From contig CANQPF010000005.1 of the NCBI GenBank assembly GCA_947625665.1, forward strand, positions 1 through 47,110: 47,110 bases of DNA, written 5' to 3'. This document shows, piece after piece, positions 41,701-47,110 of the stretch. Position 1 is the first letter of the stretch; every line of letters begins with the position of its first letter. Under the pieces are notes generated by a model. That model worked only from the letters and a program-made list of their open reading frames with translations. It had not been told where the DNA came from and searched no databases. The stretch comes from an uncultured Clostridia bacterium. Its GTDB lineage: Bacteria > Bacillota > Clostridia > TANB77 > CAG-508. A program made the position numbers and the translations under genes.

Positions 41701-43899
41701 ATGACTTAATACTGTATTTTCTGGTATCTCGTTTTTTAATACTTTTTCAAAAACTCGTAAATCATATATTCCTTTTCCGGTAAAAATTCCTTCTCCAAAA
41801 TTATCTTGATACATGTCTGAAATTGCATTAGTATATAAATCTATTCCACCAGAACCTGCAAAAATTTTTGTAAATAAATTTTTATTGCTAATATCTAAGT
41901 TTACTCCTACTCTTGGTTGTATTAATCCATACCCATCTATTACTGTATTTGTGTTCATGTCTATAATTGGTCTATTTAGAATATGAGTCATTGCTCCTAC
42001 TAATTCAAAAGCAGAATTTAAAACTAAATCAGTATCTGCGTCAAGTGTGATTATATATTTTATTTTTGGTAGCTTTTTATCAGATTCCTCCATTGTATTT
42101 ACTATAAATTGTTCTTGATCTTTACCTAGCAAATACTCATTTAATTGCTTTAATAATCCTCTTTTTCTCTCCCATCCTAAATACTTTTGTTGCTTCTCAT
42201 TAAATTCTCTTTCACGATAAACAAAATTAAAAATAGGAAATTCACTTTCTTCCTTTTCGTATTTTTTATTTAATTTTTCCACTTCTTTTATTCCTGTATC
42301 TATAATTTCTTGGTCAAATTTTTCTTCTTTATTATCACTTTGTGTACAATCCCCTAGTAATGTAAAATAGATATTTTTAGATTTATTTGCTAAATAGAAA
42401 ACTTCTAATTTTTCTATTAGCTCTTTTGTTTTTTTACTACTATCTAAAATTGTAGGGATTACTACCATCGTAGCATAATGTTTTGGAATTCCATTTTTCA
42501 TATCTAATTTTGGTATCATTTTTGGTTTAACTATTTTTCCTAAAACCCATTGTATAAATTGAATTACAAATTCTGTTGTTGGTATAAAAAATATAATTAA
42601 ACTAGTTATAAATATAGCTAAATTTGTTTTGTGAAGTTGCAAAGTCAAACTCATTATTATAGTAAATAAAGTACTTAAGCTAAATACACTTAGAATATAT
42701 ACTTTTACTTTATCTTTTGCTTTCATCTTCCTACTTGTTTTATATCCTAATACATCATATAACTTATTAATTCCATCTCCTATAATATAATAGCCTATAT
42801 GACTCTCTTTAGAAATTTCATCTTTATCTCTAGCCAACTCTAAAATCTTTTTTGTTATATATATTTCTGACATTTTAGTTGCATTTGCAATCTCTTTTAT
42901 TTTCATTCGATAATATTCTTTAGTTTTGTAATCCATTTGTTCATAGACATTTGCTGGATCTTGTTTTAATAAATCTTCTACCCCATTTATTTTTTCAAAC
43001 ATTTCTAAAAAGTTTAATCTTTGAATCTTTTTTATACTTGTAATTCCATTTCCAATTAAAACTTTTTTCATAGCAATATCAAAATGTTCTTTTTTTATTA
43101 CATCAGAAATTGACGTTCCAGCTATTTCTACAGTTTCCTCCAAAGCATTCAAATAACTATAACCTTTTTTTCCATATCTTTTTAAGATAAATGACATATA
43201 TTCTATAAACGGATATCTTGTATTTGGATAAGCAATTTCATTTAAAGACTTATTAAATGTATTTTTTCTATATTGATCTTTATTAAATTTCTTTTCGGAT
43301 TTTGGTTTATTTTCTATAATTCTCTCTACAATACTTTCAGCTTTATATTTTTGCATTTGACTACTATAAATAGATTTGCAAGTTTGAGCTATATTTTCAA
43401 TAATCGCAATCTCAAGAAACATACCTATATTCCATATTTCGTCCATACTTAATGTTTTCTTTGTTTGATAACTCATTAGATATTGTTCTAAGTTTTCTCG
43501 TTCTAAATAATTATCTGTATATGCAATAATTTCACTTGCCAATACATATATTCTTGCAAACCCTCTATGATTTCCATTAGCAATTCCAGGGAAATTCATA
43601 TATTTCTTTACCGTTAATTCTTTTTCAATCATCTTAACTGTTTCTTCTATTACATATAAATTATCTAATATCCATTCTCCTGCCGGATGTATTGTAATAC
43701 CAAGTTTCAGATGCTCATTTAAAACTTGATATACTTCTTGTATTATTCTAAAATTATCTAACATCTGTGGTACCGGATATGTTTCTTTTTGAGATTTTGA
43801 TATTACATCTTGTTCAGCAGCTATTTTTTCTAAATGCCTTTCTATCTGTTCTTTAGTTAACATCGTTCCACTTATTTGTAAAATTTTATTTATTTTCAA
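35752..43899 (-). CDS. NdvB-like cyclic beta-glucan synthase / GH94 phosphorylase, 2715 residues
   Basis: A giant membrane enzyme with the architecture of cyclic beta-1,2-glucan synthases: an N-terminal helical region, membrane segments near 400-455, a GT84-type glycosyltransferase core with DADTD (near 619) and RLSRWIRGDWQII, more membrane segments (about 810-960), a glucoamylase-like domain (about 990-1400; IPWGISEAAF, YGSVLAIN), beta-sandwich regions, and a GH94 phosphorylase domain with GSGDWNDGFN (near 2395; catalytic Asp) and AYLPGVRENGGQYTHA. In Gram-negatives the product is periplasmic glucan; in Clostridia the product is less clear, possibly a 1,2-beta-glucan or its phosphorolysis. 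The start is TTG with GAGGAG 10 nt upstream. No frame break despite its length and no in-frame CGG. Confidence 0.88.
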   Translation of the reverse strand: MKINKILQISGTMLTKEQIERHLEKIAAEQDVISKSQKETYPVPQMLDNFRIIQEVYQVLNEHLKLGITIHPAGEWILDNLYVIEETVKMIEKELTVKKYMNFPGIANGNHRGFARIYVLASEIIAYTDNYLERENLEQYLMSYQTKKTLSMDEIWNIGMFLEIAIIENIAQTCKSIYSSQMQKYKAESIVERIIENKPKSEKKFNKDQYRKNTFNKSLNEIAYPNTRYPFIEYMSFILKRYGKKGYSYLNALEETVEIAGTSISDVIKKEHFDIAMKKVLIGNGITSIKKIQRLNFLEMFEKINGVEDLLKQDPANVYEQMDYKTKEYYRMKIKEIANATKMSEIYITKKILELARDKDEISKESHIGYYIIGDGINKLYDVLGYKTSRKMKAKDKVKVYILSVFSLSTLFTIIMSLTLQLHKTNLAIFITSLIIFFIPTTEFVIQFIQWVLGKIVKPKMIPKLDMKNGIPKHYATMVVIPTILDSSKKTKELIEKLEVFYLANKSKNIYFTLLGDCTQSDNKEEKFDQEIIDTGIKEVEKLNKKYEKEESEFPIFNFVYREREFNEKQQKYLGWERKRGLLKQLNEYLLGKDQEQFIVNTMEESDKKLPKIKYIITLDADTDLVLNSAFELVGAMTHILNRPIIDMNTNTVIDGYGLIQPRVGVNLDISNKNLFTKIFAGSGGIDLYTNAISDMYQDNFGEGIFTGKGIYDLRVFEKVLKNEIPENTVLSHDLLEGSYVRCGLATDIVIMDGYPEKYNSFINRLSRWIRGDWQIIKWIGKKSPLNALSKYKIFDNLRRSIFEISILISYIFLSIISLIYKKSVWGSALWITSIIILPFILELLNNVIFKKQGEQTQKTFTPQITGLKGAFYRGIITLSCLPYKAYISVKAIFKTLYRILISHKNLLEWTTSEEAEKQAKTDLPSYVSQMWFNLFSGVIAIGIGIYKINLLPTILGVLWIIAPSVMWYISRQINEVKPIQSITEDEKDYIIEVGKRTWKFFEDFLTEENNYLIPDNYQADRKEVITTRTSSTNIGLSILAVIAAYDLKYINLDRCTNLLNNILTTIHELPKWNGHLYNWYEIRKKEPLIPRYISTVDSGNFVGYLYVVKSFLIKLLEETNEEDRPSMNDIILQSQIEIVSNMIEDTDFSLLYHKEHQIFSIGFNIEENKLTDSYYDLLASEARQASLIAIAKKDVPEKHWNSLSRTLTVLGRYKGLLSWSGTAFEYLMPNINIKRYEGSLLDESCKFMLMSQIEYTTRLNIPWGISEAAFNVKDLHSNYQYKAFGIPWLGLKRGLADEMVVSSYGSVLAINDIPQEVIKNLKELEAQGMYNKYGFYESIDYTPERVEKGNNASIVKTYMAHHQGLILLSINNFINDNIFQKRFSENPEIEAVNILLQERTPEKFIITKEDKEKVEKPKYVDYENYTERTYRKIDEKLIRGNLISNEEYTVAMNQEGLGVSKYKDIFINRFKTTKTYRQGINFYVKNIKSKNIWNMSYIKDEESQYKISFMPDKNKIEKINGNIKSKMENIVVPNEPVEIRRMSLENIGSEEEILEVTSYFEPVLSNKYQDYAHQAFNNLFLKFDFNNNTDSIEVERKNREEDEKRIFMQVGLYTENESIGDIEYEIEKEKFLGRGNLGTPKMIQNSIPFSKQIGLVTEPIIALKRTLKIPAGEKAKIDLIISVGEDRESVKNNLIKYQSQENVKLAFELSNARVKEESRYLRVKGKDIEQYQKLITYIVFENPTRCINVERLPQEKYIQAELWKYGISGDLPILLVKIQDVNDSYVIKEMLKAYEYLKTKKIETELVIIDEEKHSYENYVKEEIETDILNNHMGYLKNQRGGIFHITRNEVDKKDIELIEFLATVIIDSNKGGIKNNLRDIEEKYLEKYKVINNEEKEAVIIEENAEDIDVLSDKDKIKYYNEYGGFSENGKEYLIKTDKLNRLPAVWSHILANEKFGTVVTENMGGYTWYKNSRLNRVSTWQNDSTMDIPSEVIYIKDEESKKYWSLGQNPAPDNHSYNTIYGFGYAKYLHKSMGIDQILEIFVPRNDSVKVGILTLKNTTMFKKRLKLIQYVDLTMGEDELKSNGNIITQYDKNNNIIFSKNLYQIDSESENSIVYVTSSEKIKSYTGNKRFFLGNGGLKNPDGIKKVELDNEDGLGKQACIAYEIEIEIDSYDQKEISIILGAEDTVIDSKNIAYKYRKIEKCKEELKNIKAYWEELFGKLQVETPLESMNIMLNGWSLYQTIESRLLARSGFYQSGGAFGFRDQLQDTFCLKYIEPQMLEKQILKNCAHQFIEGDVLHWWHDMGNRGIRTRFSDDLLWLVYAVCEYIEFTGDKSILDKEEFYLQGEELVNGKDEKYGVYERSQIKENIYQHCVKAIERTKFGANGLPKIGSGDWNDGFNKIGNQGKGESVWLGFFLYIILDRFIPICEERQDIELVEKYKKIQLDLKKSLNTNAWDGRWYRRAFMDNGETIGSMENDECKIDSIAQSWSVISNAADNDKKYISMESLENHLVDKENGIIKLLDPPFIKGKLNPGYIKAYLPGVRENGGQYTHAAIWVVIAETMLGFGDKALELYKMITPIEHARTREAAQKYKVEPYVIAADIYGSGNLVGRGGWTWYTGSSSWYYKAGIQYILGLRIEDGIMKLLPCIPKNWKEYKIKYKWGKSIYNIKVENPEGKSEGVKEVYLNDKLVDNEIKLQSNGKVYNIRVII

Positions 43900-43982
43900 A
43901 AAAATTCCACTCCTCGCAAATATGTTTTAAACATATTGTTTGCAATTTGTGGATTTGTTATACTAAATTTTTCAAATTCTAT

Positions 43983-44733
43983 TTACTTATTAAAAAAATC
44001 ACAAATGCCTGTATAAATTCCCCAAGCTAATCTATTTTGATATTCATCTTCTTTAAGTTGCTTTTCTTCTTGTGGATTTGATAAAAAACCACATTCTACT
44101 ATACTTATTGGTATTTCAACTTTTTTCACTATATATATATCATTAATTTTCATTGCTACTCTATTGTTATCTTTTTGTATTGCTTCATTCAAACTTATTT
44201 GTAAACTTTTTGCAAGTTCTTCACTTTGTTCATTTCCATTTTTAAAAAAACATTGCCAACCTGAATATTGTTGTTGAGGTATTTTATTCAAATGAATTGA
44301 AACAAATATATCTGCCGAGCTTTCATTTCCTATTTTTACTCTATTTTTTATGTCTGATACTTTTTTTTGTCTTAGTGTCTTTGCATCCAAATTATATATA
44401 GCTTTATCATCTGAGCGTGTTAGTATTACTGTTGTTCCACTTTGTTCTAGCAATTTCTGTACCTTCAATGTTATTTGCAAATTTATCTCTGATTCTGTTG
44501 TCCCATCATTAGCTACTGCTCCACCGATCTTCTCCTCCATGCCCTGCATCTAAAATCACAACTTTTCCTGATACTGGTGTTGTTGAAGTTGCTTTTAATA
44601 TTTCATTTTTATTATTTGAGTTTCTAAAACCTTCGCTACCACTAAAAGATACTATCATTGTTCCAGATATCACACATAGTAAAGTTAGTTCTAATATTTT
44701 TGTTTTTCTTAATTGATTTATTATTTTTAACAT
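43983..44733 (-). CDS. cwlD: N-acetylmuramoyl-L-alanine amidase CwlD-like, read through a +1 frameshift at CGG
   Basis: A zinc amidase (Amidase_3) in two frames: 44509-44733 gives a membrane anchor (LELTLLCVISGTMIVSF) and VVILDAGHGGED, and 43983-44549 gives GGAVANDGTTESEINLQ, VSIHLNKIP and SIVECGFLSNP. They join at GAT-C-GGT with one extra C at 44526, restoring DAGHGGEDGGA and a 249-residue product, close to the usual CwlD length. Zinc ligands would be the His of AGHGG, the Glu of TESEIN and the His of SIHLN; the Glu of VECGF is the catalytic base. In spore formers CwlD acts with PdaA to make cortex muramic lactam. A GGAGGA stretch lies 3 nt before the codon preceding CGG. Its ribosome binding site is in a terminator arm. 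Confidence 0.88.
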
Positions 44734-44769
44734 AAAAAACCTCCTAATATATTTAATCTATATTAGGAG
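44734..44769 (-). terminator. terminator after the GGDEF gene containing the cwlD ribosome binding site
   Basis: On the minus strand CTCCTAATATA pairs perfectly with TATATTAGGAG (11 bp, 7-nt loop), followed by GTTTTTT and the cwlD ATG. The AGGAGG ribosome binding site is the 3' arm itself. Confidence 0.88.
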
Positions 44770-44784
44770 ATTAAAATTTTATTC

Positions 44785-45714
44785 TTATTTATTTTCACGT
44801 CTTCTATCTACTGCATAACTACTACCCATTACCGATTTAGCTGCATGTTTTACTTGTGCTCCAATTTCTCCTATTTCCAACATATTACTAAATCTTCCTG
44901 GTTCGCATACAACCACTCCTATTGATAATGAAGTTAATGGAAATTGTTCTATTATACCTTTCCTATTTTCCACCTCTATATATCCTCGTTCTAAATCTTT
45001 ATCAGTAAAGAAATTAGATACTTCTGCATCAAATTCTGCTAAAATATGCTGACATAAACGTTCTCCAAATGTTGATGGTATTATTGCCACAAAGTCATCT
45101 CCTCCGATATGCCCAACAAATGTATCACCTTCTTCTTTATGAACATTTGAAACTATAACTCTTGCTGTATATTCTATTATTTGATCTCCTTTTAAAAATC
45201 CATATACATCATTATAAGCTTTAAAATTATCTAAATCAAAATATAATACTGAAAAAGGTTCTTTTTTAGTTAATCTTTTCTTTAATTCTGCATGAATTTG
45301 TACGTTTCCTGGTAATCCAGTTAAAGGACTTATTCTTCTATTTATTGTTAATAATCTACTTAAATTTTTCACAGTGTAATATAAATATTTTTCATCTACT
45401 GGTTTCTTTATAAAATATTCTATTGACTCTTCTAAAATTTGTATACGGTGTTCTCTGTTACTTACAGATGACACTACAATAACTGGCGTTATTTGGTTGT
45501 CTTCATCTCGCCTAATTTTCTTACATAATGCAACTACATCTCTATTAATTGCATCTTCATTTATAACAATTAAAGATGGTATGTTTTTTAAAGCTACGTC
45601 TATCTCTTCTGTTTTTACACTAATAAATTTAAATTCCTTATCTTCCTTAAATAATTGTTGAAAGATCACTATTGAAGAATCGTCATCATCTATTATATAA
45701 ACTTCATTAATCAT
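44785..45714 (-). CDS. GGDEF-domain protein with degenerate receiver domain
   Basis: A 309-residue protein. The N-terminal receiver-like domain has the acidic cluster IIDDDDSS, but the phosphoacceptor position reads LIVINEDAI, with Asn where Asp is expected; Lys is kept in FIKKPV. The C-terminal GGDEF domain (about 130-300) has FDLDNFKAYNDVYGF and the signature HIGGDDFVAII, GGDDF instead of GGDEF. It may still make cyclic-di-GMP, since Asp for the first Glu is tolerated in some members, or be a signal-binding protein. Followed by a terminator and cwlD. Confidence 0.85.
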   Translation of the reverse strand: MINEVYIIDDDDSSIVIFQQLFKEDKEFKFISVKTEEIDVALKNIPSLIVINEDAINRDVVALCKKIRRDEDNQITPVIVVSSVSNREHRIQILEESIEYFIKKPVDEKYLYYTVKNLSRLLTINRRISPLTGLPGNVQIHAELKKRLTKKEPFSVLYFDLDNFKAYNDVYGFLKGDQIIEYTARVIVSNVHKEEGDTFVGHIGGDDFVAIIPSTFGERLCQHILAEFDAEVSNFFTDKDLERGYIEVENRKGIIEQFPLTSLSIGVVVCEPGRFSNMLEIGEIGAQVKHAAKSVMGSSYAVDRRRENK

Positions 45715-45752
45715 TAGTGGTCCCCTTTCTTTTGTTAATCATATATGGTTAT

Positions 45753-45847
45753 GCACACACTTCTTTAAGTGTGTGCCTATATTGTCAAAGACAACAAGGT
45801 TCTGGGGTACCCATTTACAATCAAAGATTGTAAATGGGACACGTTCT
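45753..45847. repeat. triple-hairpin intergenic element with GGGACACGTTC foot (REP-like copy 2)
   Basis: Three consecutive perfect hairpins lie in 95 nt: GCACACACTT with a 4-nt loop, TTGTC-AAA-GACAA, and a 13-bp stem CCCATTTACAATC with an AAA loop. GGGACACGTTC follows the last on the plus strand, as in the shorter element at 16150-16181. The block separates the stop of the Ig-like membrane protein (45850) from the GGDEF gene. It may end transcription, but the foot and second copy also suggest a dispersed palindromic repeat. Confidence 0.55.
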
Positions 45848-45849
45848 CA

Positions 45850-46881
45850 CTACTGTGCATTCTTTGTGTATATATTAGCCCAAGTACTTGTTTGTTCATT
45901 TAAGTTAAATGCAGTTACTTCTACTTTATTTTCTCCTACAACTATTCCAAATGTTGTTTCTATTTCTTTTTCCCCGTTTAGTACTTTTTGGAATGATTTG
46001 CCATTTATCGTAAGAATTAATTTTTGTAGTCCTATATTATCTTTTGCTTTTATTACAAAGTTTTCCTTCGCATCATCTACAGTAACATCTATAACTGGTT
46101 TTTCTCCTTGACCCATACCTAACTCTTCACCTATGTTTGACCCACTTGAACTTTGCCCTTGTGGTGTTGCTTCTGCTCCTGGTGTTGGATCTACACCTTC
46201 TATTGTCTTAGTTATTACTTCACTATCTCCATTAATATCAAAAGCAGTAATTGTTAGTTGATTACTTCCTGCTGGTGGTTTTATTTTTTGTTCAAACGTA
46301 GTTCCACCAACTTTCACCTTCTTTTCTTCTTCATCATTCCACTGATAAGTCATATAGTCAATCTCATTTTTTCCAGCTAATGATACATTAATATCCGGTT
46401 GAGCATCTTCTATTTCAATAGTTATATTAGCCTCTCTAGAGAAATTTCCTTGTAACACTTCAGTTTGTCCCTTTGAGTTAGTAGCTCTAACATAAATTTT
46501 ATTTTCTCCTGCTGGTAAATCAATCTCTTGTGATATAGCATTTCTGCCATTTGTACTTATTTTTGACTCCGTATCATCATTCCATTTATAAACTAAATCA
46601 TTAAGTATTACATTACTTTCTACTTTTATTGTAACTTTTTTCTCTGCAGTCCTTGATACTTCAATATGTGGTTTTCTTGGTGCATTTTTTAAATCATCTT
46701 TTCTTTTAAACATTGCATACGAAGATGCTCCAATATTAAATATACCAAATAGTAATATAAGTATTGCAAATACTCTTACTATTCTTACAGCATCTTTTGC
46801 ACTACTTGTATGTTCTTTTCTCTTCTTCTCTTTTTTTTGTTTTACTGGTTTATTTTCTTGAATAGATAGTATTTGATTCAT
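45850..46881 (-). CDS. membrane-anchored protein with Ig-like repeats
   Basis: A 343-residue bitopic protein: a Lys-rich cytoplasmic N-terminus (about 35 residues), one membrane segment (VFAILILLFGIFNIGASSY) and an extracellular part with three Ig-like beta-sandwich repeats, each with a YKW/YQW-NDD/NDE motif or a similar core (LVYKWNDDTESKI, MTYQWNDEEEKKV, LQKLILTINGKSF) and an ENKI/NQLT/ENKV strand. A Pro/Gly/Ser linker separates the second and third repeats. No enzymatic motif; it is probably a scaffold or envelope-binding protein of unknown partner. It has its own promoter and GAGGTG ribosome binding site. Confidence 0.78.
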   Translation of the reverse strand: MNQILSIQENKPVKQKKEKKRKEHTSSAKDAVRIVRVFAILILLFGIFNIGASSYAMFKRKDDLKNAPRKPHIEVSRTAEKKVTIKVESNVILNDLVYKWNDDTESKISTNGRNAISQEIDLPAGENKIYVRATNSKGQTEVLQGNFSREANITIEIEDAQPDINVSLAGKNEIDYMTYQWNDEEEKKVKVGGTTFEQKIKPPAGSNQLTITAFDINGDSEVITKTIEGVDPTPGAEATPQGQSSSGSNIGEELGMGQGEKPVIDVTVDDAKENFVIKAKDNIGLQKLILTINGKSFQKVLNGEKEIETTFGIVVGENKVEVTAFNLNEQTSTWANIYTKNAQ

Positions 46882-46915
46882 TGTTTCACCTCAATATTCT
46901 TTCCTATACAAAAAA

Positions 46916-46944
46916 ATTATAACACAAGGGTTTTAAATTGTAAA
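46916..46944 (-). promoter_or_regulatory. sigma-A-type promoter for the Ig-like membrane protein gene
   Basis: On the minus strand TTTACA and TATAAT are separated by 17 nt; the -10 is about 35 nt before the ATG. Confidence 0.72.
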
Positions 46945-47042
46945 TATTTTATTATTTAAGTTTTTAAATTAATTTGGTGGTAATTTTTAGTATAAACTAA
47001 AAATTTTTAATACATTAAATTCAAATTATTAAAAATAAATAT

Positions 47043-47066
47043 CCTCCGGCTTAGCCGGAGGTATTT
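47043..47066 (+). terminator. GC-rich hairpin at the window edge
   Basis: CCTCCGGC-TTA-GCCGGAGG is a perfect 8-bp stem followed by TATTTT. Its GC content is far above the surroundings. A second small hairpin (GCCT-AAA-AGGC) follows about 15 nt later. It could be a terminator of a gene beyond the edge or the end of a mobile or structured RNA element. Confidence 0.5.
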
Positions 47067-47110
47067 TACTAATATCGCCTAAAAGGCTATGTTATAAGCG
47101 GAGCCTCAAG

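Noticed and set aside
45753..45847. Cyclic-di-GMP riboswitch upstream of the GGDEF gene
   Set aside because: The three hairpins are separate and perfect with tiny loops; they lack the conserved joining bases and tetraloop/receptor of the known classes.

Overview
The window reads as chromosome from a low-GC, meso-diaminopimelate-containing Clostridia-type Firmicute. It is probably a strict anaerobe: it carries a 2-oxoacid:ferredoxin oxidoreductase, a two-cluster ferredoxin, a flavodiiron protein and the MEP isoprenoid enzymes IspG and IspH. CwlD and SpoVD-like penicillin-binding proteins suggest it can form spores. Almost every gene is on the minus strand; only three small genes (17.7-19.4 kb and 28.3-28.7 kb) are on the plus strand. 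No rRNA, tRNA, CRISPR array or complete insertion sequence was recognised.

Layout, following minus-strand transcription from right to left. 46.9-44.0 kb: a membrane-anchored Ig-like protein, a GGDEF protein with a degenerate receiver, and the cortex amidase CwlD. 43.9-35.8 kb: one 2715-residue NdvB/GH94-type beta-glucan synthase or phosphorylase. 35.6-29.6 kb: an OmpR-type response regulator, then ispG, ispH, a SpoVD-like PBP and rsmA. 29.5-28.0 kb: a sortase, a convergent Xre regulator, and mraZ with its operator. 27.3-23.8 kb: rsmH, ftsL and a second SpoVD-like PBP, the front half of the dcw cluster. 23.7-11.6 kb: an insert that interrupts the dcw cluster, carrying a large sortase-anchored surface protein, two unknown plus-strand genes, a flavodiiron protein, a small kinase, GrpB, Nudix, pyrBI and a zeta-type toxin pair. 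11.5-6.8 kb: murE, mraY, ftsW and murG, the back half of dcw. 6.8-0 kb: a histidine kinase, signal peptidase I, holB, ricT, ferredoxin, a flippase-like protein and porG-porD-porA.

The most striking observation concerns translation. Three cell-wall genes (murG, a class B PBP and cwlD) are each broken into overlapping frames, at four sites in total. Every break is the same: one extra C directly before a conserved glycine codon, so the original frame reads CGG and the +1 frame reads GGN. I phased every CGG triplet I could find in the sense strand of the minus-strand genes (about 14,000 codons). The only in-frame CGG codons were these four. The simplest biological reading is that CGG is unassigned here (no tRNA-Arg with anticodon CCG) and acts as a +1 frameshift signal, CGGN being read as glycine. 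Removing the four bases restores full-length products of about 371, 667 and 249 residues. One plus-strand gene of unknown function has a fifth in-frame CGG without an obvious break, which makes it a natural test case.

A second signal is regulatory. Direct repeats of TGTAAT with 11-nt period (WalR/PhoP-like) lie 7 nt upstream of the -35 boxes of both the response regulator and mraZ, suggesting that this regulator controls itself and the dcw cluster. Two intrinsic terminators contain the ribosome binding site of the following gene (pbp and cwlD) in their 3' arm.
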